The translations under genes were made by a program, and so were the position numbers. The notes beneath the pieces are model-generated. The model had not been told where the DNA came from. It did no database searches and saw nothing but the letters and a program-made list of their open reading frames with translations. From assembly GCA_023229405.1 (NCBI GenBank), contig JALNZH010000190.1, positions 1-7,393 of the forward strand: a stretch of DNA of 7,393 nt. Reading direction: 5' to 3'. Source of the DNA: Bacteroidota bacterium. Lineage in GTDB: Bacteria; Bacteroidota; Ignavibacteria; UBA10030; UBA8401. Shown here piece by piece: positions 1 through 5,182 of the stretch. How positions within the stretch are numbered: the stretch's first letter is position 1; every line of letters starts with the position of its first letter.

Positions 1-31
1 TCAGACTTCTCTATAAGCGGGGAGACTTGAG

Positions 32-45
32 TCGGCTTTAGCCGA
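32..45. repeat. Small hairpin with TTTA loop
   Basis: Arms TCGGC and GCCGA flank a TTTA loop (the pairing can also be read as TCGGCT/AGCCGA around TT). It lies 6 bases before a larger hairpin with the same TTTA loop, so the two look like parts of one repeat unit. Function is unknown; too short to call alone. Confidence 0.4.
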
Positions 46-51
46 GACCAA

Positions 52-75
52 ACCTACCGCCTTTAGGCGGTAGGT
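52..75. repeat. Perfect 10-bp stem hairpin, REP-like or terminator
   Basis: ACCTACCGCC and GGCGGTAGGT pair perfectly around TTTA. It is GC-rich and very stable. No good run of T follows on either strand, so a REP-type intergenic repeat fits better than a classical terminator. It does lie downstream of the minus-strand operon ending at 421, and could stop or protect that transcript. Confidence 0.6.
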
Positions 76-115
76 AGTTTAGTTAGGCTAAAAATATTGG
101 TCATTTTGGGCGCCC

Positions 116-140
116 GCCTGACCGACACAGTCGGGCAGGC
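116..140. repeat. 11-bp imperfect palindromic repeat
   Basis: GCCTGACCGAC (116-126) and GTCGGGCAGGC (130-140) pair at 10 of 11 positions around an ACA loop. The single mismatch inside a strong stem looks like drift in a once-perfect repeat. This kind of GC-rich palindrome between genes is typical of REP-like elements; I cannot count other copies from this window. Confidence 0.6.
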
Positions 141-240
141 AGCGAAGAATCTGTAGTACACATCATCGAATGTATTACTCTTCGTATCGGATTTTCACTT
201 CGTCGGTTATAAAACAGCAGAACTCGTTTAGAATGACGAT
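141..240. repeat. Degenerate interspersed repeat tail
   Basis: The stretch holds GCGAAGAATCTG near 142-153 and TTTAGAATGACGATG near 228-242. Intergenic repeats of many FCB-group genomes have a GCGAAGAATCT block and a CAGAATGACGA block, and this looks like a diverged form. I see no reading frame worth calling. The assignment rests on recall of the motif, not on a second copy here. Confidence 0.3.
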
Positions 241-319
241 GATAGAATATTGATTGTTACCATCTCTGAATAGTTACAAATAATGTCCATTTGAATCGTG
301 TCATGAAAACGGTGCTTCA

Positions 320-406
320 TCATCTCATCCTTAACCGTGAAAGCAATACCAATAACAATGCCCAAGCAATTACGCTCAGGCAGTATTTGTTGAGACCCTT
401 GAGCAA
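320..406 (-). other. Possible 28-codon single-helix membrane micro-ORF (doubtful)
   Basis: A minus-strand frame begins with TTG at 406-404, 14 bases after the stop of the membrane-protein gene ending at 421, and ends with tandem TGA codons (322-317). The 28-residue product would have a Lys-containing N-terminus, a hydrophobic core CLSVIAWALLLVLLS and an Arg-rich end, the usual shape of a small inner-membrane peptide. Against it: a TTG start, no convincing ribosome binding site, and a second open frame over the same bases (228-425, 65 codons without an early start codon). It may equally be a gene remnant or chance. Confidence 0.2.
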
Positions 407-420
407 TGAACTTCAGTACC

Positions 421-849
421 TTATGCTAACTGGGATTGTACGACAATGGCCACCGGTATTCCATACATAATGTGACCGATCATACTTCCTAAAATCAGGA
501 GAGCCATTCCGCCTTCTGGGGGAGGCATAGATCCCACAATGGCACCCATCACCGCCATCATGATCTGGGCGAATATGAACACACCGAATCCAAATAGTGC
601 ACCTTTCGCAATGACATTTTCAATCTTTACCACACGAAGGAAAATAAAACTGTAACTTAATGCAAATACGATACCAATCATAAAATGCATTGTCCATCCG
701 ACAAGAATTGGGAAATCCATCATTGATGATAGCATTTCTGCAGCGTTCATTTTGGGGAAGCCCATCAATGGAGCGAGAAACATGATAATTGTCATCACGA
801 TGGTGCCGGCAATTCCGGCGAAGATTGTGTTTTGGATCGGGGATTTCAT
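421..849 (-). CDS. Four-helix membrane protein, DUF6789 type
   Basis: A 142-residue integral membrane protein of unknown function. Four hydrophobic segments are visible at about residues 8-29, 47-72, 79-106 and 115-139, with almost no soluble domain. The Met-rich first loop (LMGFPKMN, then SSMMDFP) and the GWTMHFMIG start of helix 2 resemble what I recall of the DUF6789 family. A PPPEGG loop separates helices 3 and 4. The ATG start at 849 is supported by AAAGGA six bases upstream. It is the third gene of a minus-strand operon behind an ECF sigma factor and its anti-sigma partner, so it is probably a target of that system. A 76-base leader separates it from the anti-sigma gene and contains an inverted repeat that includes the start codon. 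The Met, His and Glu residues in the helices could bind metal, but that is only a guess. Family call fairly sure; role unknown. Confidence 0.8.
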   Translation of the reverse strand: MKSPIQNTIFAGIAGTIVMTIIMFLAPLMGFPKMNAAEMLSSMMDFPILVGWTMHFMIGIVFALSYSFIFLRVVKIENVIAKGALFGFGVFIFAQIMMAVMGAIVGSMPPPEGGMALLILGSMIGHIMYGIPVAIVVQSQLA

Positions 850-894
850 ACGGTGTCCTTTCGTTAAATGATGTATTGTTTGACCACACCGTAT
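848..894 (-). promoter_or_regulatory. Inverted repeat over the start codon of the DUF6789 gene
   Basis: ATACGGTGT (848-856) and ACACCGTAT (886-894) are perfect reverse complements, 9 bp, with a 29-base loop. In the minus-strand mRNA the 3' arm includes the first two bases of the ATG (849-848), and the ribosome binding site AAAGGA lies in the loop. Folding could hide the start codon and lower translation. The same dyad could also be a protein-binding operator. The repeat is seen directly; both roles are inference. Confidence 0.45.
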
Positions 895-924
895 TAGTTG
901 CAGGGGAGGTGATTTCCTGACAGT

Positions 925-1176
925 CTATTTCTTTAAAATTTTATTAACCAAACTTTGTGCTTCAGCGTCGCTTATTCGTGTAGAATGGGATGTTTGTGAA
1001 ATGGTATTTTCCAACGCTTTTTCAATGATCATGCTTTGTTTGGAATATAATCTGCAGGCAGAGCACATCGTCGTGTGCAGATGCCATTGGACGGATTCTG
1101 AAATTGAAAGACCGAAATGAAGACGTTTCTCGGTTAATTCGGTGGCTTTTAAGCAGGAAATCATTAACGCTTTCAT
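925..1176 (-). CDS. Small zinc-finger anti-sigma factor
   Basis: An 83-residue soluble protein (84 if the GTG at 1179 is used). Near the N-terminus it has MISC, then an H-x3-C-x2-C cluster (H34, C38, C41; C8 is the likely fourth ligand), the pattern of zinc-binding anti-sigma (ZAS/zf-HC2) domains that clamp the partner sigma factor. No membrane helix follows, so it is a short cytoplasmic type that may sense redox or metal directly through its Cys/His site, as known for other ZAS proteins. It directly follows the ECF sigma gene: the sigma stop is TAA at 1183-1181, and AGAGAG just before it gives 7-base spacing to ATG 1176, hence this start. A later in-frame ATG at 1164 would give MISC as the N-terminus, common in these proteins. 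Cognate pairing with the upstream sigma is inferred from the layout. Confidence 0.8.
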   Translation of the reverse strand: MKALMISCLKATELTEKRLHFGLSISESVQWHLHTTMCSACRLYSKQSMIIEKALENTISQTSHSTRISDAEAQSLVNKILKK

Positions 1177-1180
1177 CACA

Positions 1181-1747
1181 TTACTCTCTATGTTTGTTGA
1201 ACCAGTTCTTTTCTAAACACTCGCGTAATTGCAGCTTTGCTCTATGAACAATCTGCCAATAATTAGTTGGTGAAATGCCAACTTCCTGACAGATCAAAGT
1301 GGCTTCTTTTTGCTCTAAATATTTTAGAATAATACATCTGTTCCATTCAACCGGAAGATTATCGAGACACTTCTGGAACGATTCAATGAAAGCGTGATTA
1401 TCGAAAAGATTCGGTTCGACAGATTCCCATTCACTTGCAACAATATTCTTTTTCCAATTTCCCTCTTCATCAAAGAAATCATTAAGTGTTCCCCCACTGC
1501 TAATAGTCACTTTTGTAAATTTGGATTTTGATCGATACTGCTCAGCAATCTTATTGTTTAGAATACTGAACAACCAAGTTTTAGGAGAGCTATCGTTCCT
1601 GAACAATAACAGTTTTTCTGCTGCGACCAGAAAGGTGTCTTGAACAAGATCTTCGGCTGTAGCTCGGTCTGATACCTTATGCAGCGCCCAAGAGAGCAAA
1701 TCTTTCGTATACTCTTTAACCCAAGATTGTAATAATTTATCGTTCAT
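1181..1747 (-). CDS. ECF-type sigma-70 family RNA polymerase sigma factor
   Basis: A 188-residue alternative sigma factor that would direct RNA polymerase to a small set of stress promoters, normally including its own. Region 2 spans about residues 12-75 and has the typical AEDLVQDTFL core (31-40) and the KTWLFSILNNKIAEQYR stretch that contacts the -10 element. An acidic and aromatic linker with Gly and Trp residues (about 84-118) follows. Region 4 spans about 122-183, with LPVEWNRCIILKYLE and the helix-turn-helix EVGISPTNYWQIVHRAK (155-171), ending in LRECLEKNWF. That ending matches a sub-group I know to be paired with small zinc anti-sigma proteins, as here. No clear Shine-Dalgarno precedes ATG 1747, which is common in Bacteroidota. 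It is the first gene of the minus-strand operon with the anti-sigma and DUF6789-type genes. Target signal unknown. Confidence 0.9.
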   Translation of the reverse strand: MNDKLLQSWVKEYTKDLLSWALHKVSDRATAEDLVQDTFLVAAEKLLLFRNDSSPKTWLFSILNNKIAEQYRSKSKFTKVTISSGGTLNDFFDEEGNWKKNIVASEWESVEPNLFDNHAFIESFQKCLDNLPVEWNRCIILKYLEQKEATLICQEVGISPTNYWQIVHRAKLQLRECLEKNWFNKHRE

Positions 1748-1795
1748 ACTTGTTTAAGATATGAATTATCGTGCTGAAAGATAAGCCATAAGAAA

Positions 1796-1807
1796 ACTTT
1801 TAAAAGT
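1796..1807. promoter_or_regulatory. Perfect 12-bp palindrome upstream of the sigma gene
   Basis: ACTTTTAAAAGT is a perfect palindrome 48 bases upstream of the sigma-factor start. It could be an operator or part of a promoter region of the minus-strand operon, but it is AT-rich and may be chance. I could not assign -35 and -10 boxes with confidence here. Confidence 0.2.
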
Positions 1808-1861
1808 ATCTCCCCACAATGGATTCCCAATCTCTTAAGTCATTCATTGCATCCACATCAT

Positions 1862-2123
1862 GGCAGCAAGATAGAAGCCAAGCTCTTCAAAATTGATACA
1901 AAGACTGAAGAAAAGGATGAAATCAAAATCGTTTTGACGACAAACCCCTGATCAGGTGATAGCGTTGAAATACGATCTGCTAAAAATATTTTGAATGGAA
2001 AAGCTGAAGAATTACCATTGGATGAAGCAGAGGGACTAAATTTACTATAAAGATCAATATTGGTAAACCATGGAGTATTTGGTGCGAATGCTTCAGATGA
2101 TATTTACAATTACTCGCCGATAT
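1862..2123 (+). pseudogene. Decayed gene, left fragment (interrupted by a mobile element)
   Basis: One plus-strand frame reads as protein-like sequence with only two stops inside (TGA 1949-1951 and TAA 2048-2050). Legible parts include KLFKIDTKTEEKDEIKIV, then DSVEIRSAKNILNGKAEELP, then LVNHGVFGANASDDIYNYSP. No usable ATG exists upstream in frame, and the sigma-factor gene on the other strand begins about 115 bases to the left, so the 5' end of the original gene is probably missing. At 2115-2123 the frame runs into a MITE-like insertion and continues in the same frame on its far side, at 2505. I do not recognise the family. Decay is shown by three in-frame stops in total plus the insertion. 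Confidence 0.55.
2115..2123. repeat. Left target-site duplication
   Basis: CGCCGATAT directly abuts the left terminal inverted repeat and is repeated exactly at 2496-2504 after the right one. Nine bases is a normal duplication length for several DDE transposase families. Confidence 0.85.
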
Positions 2124-2278
2124 CATAGCTGTCCAAAATAAAGGCACGTTGAATATAAAATCAATCAAAACATGGCAAATAAAATAGAATTTTACAAAAA
2201 CATATGAAGTAAGCCCATGAGTTAACATCGCAACTGTTCTGATGTGAGAGGGAGCGAAATTTAGGAGGAGTGAGCGAA

Positions 2279-2310
2279 CTTTTTCTCCCCCTGCCAAGAG
2301 GGAGAAAAAG
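2279..2310. repeat. 11-bp perfect hairpin inside the element
   Basis: CTTTTTCTCCC (2279-2289) pairs perfectly with GGGAGAAAAAG (2300-2310) around a 10-base loop. It could stop transcription crossing the element, but neither strand has a clean U-tract directly after the stem. Confidence 0.6.
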
Positions 2311-2337
2311 AGGGGGTCTGAAATCATGACGGGGCGT

Positions 2338-2362
2338 TTGATGGCGCGATGAGCGCCATCAA
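2338..2362. repeat. 10-bp perfect hairpin inside the element
   Basis: TTGATGGCGC (2338-2347) pairs perfectly with GCGCCATCAA (2353-2362) around GATGA. Nearby, the 9-mer TGAGCGAAC occurs twice in direct orientation (2271-2279 and 2369-2377), which suggests the middle of the element is itself made of repeat modules. Confidence 0.6.
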
Positions 2363-2419
2363 TGGGCATGAGCGAACGGGATTCATCGCGTGCTATAAAT
2401 TTCGTACGGAGTTCTTTTG

Positions 2420-2449
2420 CTTCTTTTCTTACTCCGTCAAGAAAAGAAG
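2420..2449. repeat. 11-bp perfect hairpin near the element's right end
   Basis: CTTCTTTTCTT (2420-2430) pairs perfectly with AAGAAAAGAAG (2439-2449) around ACTCCGTC. It is AT-rich and lies 28 bases inside the right terminal inverted repeat; a role in transposition or transcription stopping is possible but not shown. Confidence 0.55.
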
Positions 2450-2495
2450 AGAGTATGAGTTTTCCAATTATCTGTAATTATTTTGGACAAGTATG

Positions 2496-2504
2496 CGCCG
2501 ATAT
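2496..2504. repeat. Right target-site duplication
   Basis: Exact second copy of CGCCGATAT, directly after the right terminal inverted repeat. The host frame continues from its last base. Confidence 0.85.
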
Positions 2505-2725
2505 ACATACAATCAATTCTTCCACAGAAAAAAAGTGAGTCCTATCTAAACGTTTTGCAATCAGTTGTACATGAACACGGCTGTCTCAATAAAGTAGGAG
2601 ATGTATACACATAAATTGGTCATAAAGTGGATATTAGCGAAAATGATTGTTTAGGAGTTAATGCAAAGATTGGAGAAACTGTCGTTTATTTGCGATTATT
2701 TGATAAAAATATGCAATTATTTTAG
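2505..2725 (+). pseudogene. Decayed gene, right fragment (C-terminal part)
   Basis: If the element and one duplication copy are removed, the frame of the left fragment passes straight into this one: YNYSP-IYIQSILPQKKSES across the join. It then runs through one internal stop (TAA 2612-2614) to a final TAG at 2723-2725. Legible parts are YLNVLQSVVHEHGCLNKVGD and GVNAKIGETVVYLRLFDKN, with alternating hydrophobic residues near the end that suggest terminal beta strands. The uninterrupted frame across 74 codons with a single stop is good support for a former gene. Family not recognised. It ends 16 bases before the promoter of the next operon. Confidence 0.55.
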
Positions 2726-2740
2726 AATACGTTAATTGTC

Positions 2741-2769
2741 TTGACAGAGAGAATAAAAAGATTTAGATT
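2741..2769 (+). promoter_or_regulatory. Putative promoter of the ROK/GH20 operon
   Basis: TTGACA (2741-2746), a 17-base spacer, then TAGATT (2764-2769, 4 of 6 to TATAAT). This would start the transcript near 2776, leaving a leader of about 105 bases with the operator-like repeat inside it. A weaker alternative, TTGCGT (2794-2799), 18 bases, TATTAA (2818-2823), would place the operator right over the start point. Bacteroidota often use other promoter motifs, so this is tentative. Confidence 0.4.
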
Positions 2770-2834
2770 CAATTTGTTGTTTTAAACAATTAATTGCGTT
2801 AATCAATAGGGCAGAAGTATTAATTCACGGTATT

Positions 2835-2861
2835 ATTAGTTTGTGTGAACAACAAACTAAT
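2835..2861 (+). promoter_or_regulatory. Operator-like inverted repeat before the ROK regulator gene
   Basis: ATTAGTTTGT (2835-2844) and ACAAACTAAT (2852-2861) are perfect reverse complements with a 7-base spacer. A two-turn AT-rich dyad is the kind of site bound by dimers of winged-HTH ROK regulators (NagC/Mlc/XylR). It lies 20 bases before the regulator start and just before its ribosome binding site, which suits autoregulation. A smaller related palindrome, TTGTTT-T-AAACAA, is at 2777-2789 and may be a second site. In RNA the same repeat could form a hairpin in the leader. Confidence 0.55.
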
Positions 2862-2863
2862 TC

Positions 2864-2869
2864 AAGGAG
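2864..2869 (+). promoter_or_regulatory. Ribosome binding site supporting a GTG start
   Basis: AAGGAG lies 12 bases before GTG 2882 and 18 before ATG 2888. Spacing is long for either, but favours the GTG. Confidence 0.5.
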
Positions 2870-2881
2870 TACAATCCGAAA

Positions 2882-4126
2882 GTGAACATGCTTAATGATA
2901 CCGCTTTAACGAGTTTTAAAAAAACTCGCTTCAACAGAGTTGCAAGTATCAATTCCAAAGTTGGAAGAGATATTAATAGAGCAATTATTCTGAACACCAT
3001 ACGTACGCACCAACCTGTTTCGCGCACGGACATTTCTCGCATGACCGGCCTTAATAAAAGTACGGTATCGAGTATTGTCAATCATCTGATAGAACAAAAT
3101 CTTATTTCCGAAGATATTAATCGAAATTCTGAGGTCGGCCGAAATCCTCTGAATCTTTGGATTAAAAAAGATTCGCACTTTGTTGGAGCGATCTATTTTG
3201 ATTCGCTCAAAACAGAACTTGCCGTATTTGATATTGATGGTACCATAAAAATTAAAACGGATATTAAAACTGAAGCGTCGAACGCTCTTCAGTTTATCGC
3301 TTCCTGTATCGATCTGCTGGATGAATTACGATCGAAAAGTGGTGTGACCGTTCTTGACGGGATTGGGATCACCGTAGCAGGAATTGTTGATTCGTTACAG
3401 TCGAAAGTGATCTATGCACCAAATTTAGGATGGGAAGATCTGGACCTGGGAACTCTCTTCAGAGAACGCTTTCCGACGATTGAAATCATCACCGTTGAAA
3501 ATGACGCAAAAGCAACTGCGCTCGCAGAACTTTCGTTTGGCAAACGCAAAATTAATTCTTCCAACTTTGTCTATCTCTCTATTGGTCCCGGAATTGGCGC
3601 CGGTATCATTATCGATGACCATATTCTCGGCGGCAGTTCGCACGCTGCTGGAGAGTTCGGTCACGTGTCAATTATTGACAACGGTGAGCAATGTACTTGC
3701 GGAAATAAAGGTTGCCTGGAAGTTTATGCTTCAGATCGTGCCACTGTACGACGGTATGCAGCATCGAAAGGACTACCACCAGAACAAGCCTCAAAATTAT
3801 TTTTGGAAGATGTCATCATTGCGGCGAATGTCGGTGACAACGATGCAAAAACCGCACTAATGGATTCGGCAAATTACATCGGTATCGGTATCGCCAATAT
3901 CGTTCGGTCATTTGATCCGGAAACCATCATTATTGGAGGAACAATAACGCAAGTGTGGGATCAGGTGTATCCGGAAATTATGAAGACTGTGAACGAGAGG
4001 GGATTCTTTGGAAAACAGCGTAATACAAAAATTCTTCCAACCTCTTTGGAAGGCAATCCGCCGCTCTTTGGAGCCGGCGCATTATCCATCAGGAAAATAT
4101 TTTTAGACTATAAATTATCGCAGTAA
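2882..4126 (+). CDS. ROK family transcriptional regulator (NagC/XylR type)
   Basis: A 414-residue sugar-responsive DNA-binding regulator. Residues about 30-90 form a winged helix-turn-helix (ILNTIRTHQPVSRTDISR, then LNKSTVSSIVNHLIEQNLI, then a wing with EVGRNP). The ROK sugar-binding domain fills the rest. The DxGGT phosphate loop of ROK kinases is degenerate here (GAIYFDSLKTELAVFD, 102-117), as expected for a regulator that does not phosphorylate. The ROK zinc site is intact: H261, C271, C273, C278 in the GH-x9-CxCGxxGCxE pattern, as is the ligand-binding ND pair (D208) with E258. Known relatives bind a sugar or sugar phosphate and release DNA. It is first in an operon with a ROK kinase and a GH20 hexosaminidase, so GlcNAc, GalNAc or a phosphate of these is the inferred ligand. 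An inverted repeat in front of the gene suggests autoregulation. GTG start chosen from the ribosome binding site; ATG 2888 is a near alternative. Confidence 0.9.
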   Translation: MNMLNDTALTSFKKTRFNRVASINSKVGRDINRAIILNTIRTHQPVSRTDISRMTGLNKSTVSSIVNHLIEQNLISEDINRNSEVGRNPLNLWIKKDSHFVGAIYFDSLKTELAVFDIDGTIKIKTDIKTEASNALQFIASCIDLLDELRSKSGVTVLDGIGITVAGIVDSLQSKVIYAPNLGWEDLDLGTLFRERFPTIEIITVENDAKATALAELSFGKRKINSSNFVYLSIGPGIGAGIIIDDHILGGSSHAAGEFGHVSIIDNGEQCTCGNKGCLEVYASDRATVRRYAASKGLPPEQASKLFLEDVIIAANVGDNDAKTALMDSANYIGIGIANIVRSFDPETIIIGGTITQVWDQVYPEIMKTVNERGFFGKQRNTKILPTSLEGNPPLFGAGALSIRKIFLDYKLSQ

Positions 4127-4149
4127 GAATTTAGCAAGCTGATTGACGT

Positions 4150-5127
4150 ATGAACAAAAATAGTATTGTGATCGGGGTAGATATTGGCGGCACAAATACC
4201 GTTGCAGGTAAAATAGCTTCGGATGGCACATGTGTACAGAAAATAAACTTCAGAACAGATGTCGATGACAGCGCCGCATTTATTGAAGCATTGAAACTGA
4301 CAATTCAACAACTCGTTGAATCTTCTTCGGGCACGCTTGCCGGAATCGGAATGGCAGCGCCCGCAGTGAATGCTCGTGAAGGTGTGATTGAACACTCGGC
4401 GAATTTGCGGTGGGGAAAACTCCCTATCGTTGAATTGATAAAACGGCATTTTGCTGTACCGGTAACAATTATCAATGACAGCAACGCCGCTGCGCTTGGG
4501 GAGATGGCCTTTGGCAGTGCAAAAGGATTGAAGCATTTTATGACCGTGACGTTGGGAACAGGACTTGGCGTCGGAATTGTGGTCAACAGGAAACTGATGG
4601 AAGGAGCGTTTGGATCGGCAGGAGAATTAGGTCATATGATTCTTGAAACGAACGGAAGAGCCTGCGGATGTTCAAGAAATGGCTGTGTTGAAACGTATGT
4701 TTCTGCAACTGGTTTATGCCGGACTGTCTTTGAACTGTTGTCGTATTCAATGGAACAGAGTATTCTGCGCGGAGTTGCCTATGAAGACCTTACCGCAAAT
4801 CGTGTGTACGATGCCGCAATGCAGAATGATCGTCTTGCCATGCAGGCTTTTACGAGGACCGGACACTATTTGGGCCGCATGCTAGCAAATACCGTCGCTG
4901 CCTTCGATCCCGAGGCGATAATATTGACGGGTGGGTTGATGCGTGCAGAAGAATTGCTGATGAGGCCGACAATAGAATCCTTTAAACAGAACGCACTCTC
5001 ATTTCAGCAGAAGAGATTGCGTATTCTCAGATCCAATTTCACCGACGGAGAAGGAGCTCTTCTTGGAGCGGGCAGTATGGTGCAGCATTGGGATGCCATC
5101 AACGAGATGGTGCAAACGGAAATGTAA
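4150..5127 (+). CDS. ROK family sugar kinase (glucokinase / N-acetylglucosamine kinase type)
   Basis: A 325-residue cytoplasmic kinase that transfers phosphate from ATP to the 6-OH of a hexose. The ATP phosphate loop DIGGTN is at residues 11-16, the catalytic Asp is D110 in INDSNAAALGE, the second glycine-rich loop is TLGTGLGVGI (134-143), and the sugar-contacting and zinc site runs from GELGH (E159, H162) to C172, C174, C179 in the CxCxxxGCxE pattern. TGG (260-262) belongs to the adenosine-binding part. All key residues are present and the length is normal. The sequence around SATG and the zinc site resembles the Bacteroides ROK hexokinase RokA, which is known to accept glucose and GlcNAc. 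It starts 23 bases after the ROK regulator and is followed by a GH20 enzyme, so GlcNAc (or GalNAc) is the likely physiological substrate. No clear Shine-Dalgarno is seen. Sugar choice between glucose, GlcNAc and others cannot be read from the sequence. Confidence 0.92.
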   Translation: MNKNSIVIGVDIGGTNTVAGKIASDGTCVQKINFRTDVDDSAAFIEALKLTIQQLVESSSGTLAGIGMAAPAVNAREGVIEHSANLRWGKLPIVELIKRHFAVPVTIINDSNAAALGEMAFGSAKGLKHFMTVTLGTGLGVGIVVNRKLMEGAFGSAGELGHMILETNGRACGCSRNGCVETYVSATGLCRTVFELLSYSMEQSILRGVAYEDLTANRVYDAAMQNDRLAMQAFTRTGHYLGRMLANTVAAFDPEAIILTGGLMRAEELLMRPTIESFKQNALSFQQKRLRILRSNFTDGEGALLGAGSMVQHWDAINEMVQTEM

Positions 5128-5172
5128 ATAAATCATCATGATGCATCGAAATTCAGCTATTTCTGAATCAAC

Positions 5173-5177
5173 AGGAG
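5173..5177 (+). promoter_or_regulatory. Ribosome binding site that sets the GH20 start
   Basis: AGGAG is 5 bases before GTG 5183, ideal spacing. No comparable site precedes ATG 5138. A small hairpin, ATTCAG/CTGAAT (5151-5156 and 5163-5168), sits just upstream. Confidence 0.7.
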
Positions 5178-5182
5178 TGCTT

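Larger units (their letters stand above)
2124..2495. mobile_element. MITE-like non-autonomous element, 372 bp
   Basis: The left end CATAGCTGTCCAAAATAA (2124-2141) and the reverse complement of the right end (2478-2495), CATACTTGTCCAAAATAA, agree at 16 of 18 positions. A perfect 9-bp direct repeat, CGCCGATAT, flanks both ends. These are the hallmarks of a transposed element. There is no transposase: the only long frame inside it (minus strand, 1980-2369) runs out of the element into the host sequence and resembles no transposase I know. The element would therefore need a transposase supplied in trans. It carries three strong internal hairpins. Removing it with one repeat copy restores the reading frame of the interrupted host gene, so insertion happened after that gene existed. 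Parent IS family cannot be named from the ends alone. Confidence 0.8.

Noticed and set aside
52..140. CRISPR array or riboswitch
   Set aside because: The hairpins have unlike sequences and no regular spacer pattern, and no known riboswitch core is visible; they are better seen as separate intergenic palindromes.
620..889. 89-codon minus-strand frame overlapping the DUF6789-type gene
   Set aside because: Charged, low-likelihood sequence out of frame with a clear four-helix membrane protein.
2279..2310. Rho-independent terminator
   Set aside because: The stem is strong but is not followed by a clean T-run on either strand, and it lies inside the mobile element rather than just after a gene.
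1980..2369. 129-codon minus-strand frame spanning the element
   Set aside because: It crosses the left boundary of the insertion and its target duplication, starts inside a perfect hairpin, and resembles no known protein. The plus-strand frame of the host gene explains the part outside the element better.
1748..2881. A toxin-antitoxin or other intact small system in the 1.1-kb gap
   Set aside because: No intact frame with a start and ribosome binding site is present; the gap is accounted for by the decayed gene, the insertion and the promoter region of the ROK operon.
3480..3860. 126-codon plus-strand frame inside the ROK regulator
   Set aside because: Out of frame within a well-supported ROK domain including its zinc site; a shadow.
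4108..4586. Minus-strand frames opposite the 5' half of the ROK kinase
   Set aside because: They oppose the DIGGTN and ND motifs of a real gene; Cys- and Arg-rich composition is typical of antisense shadows.
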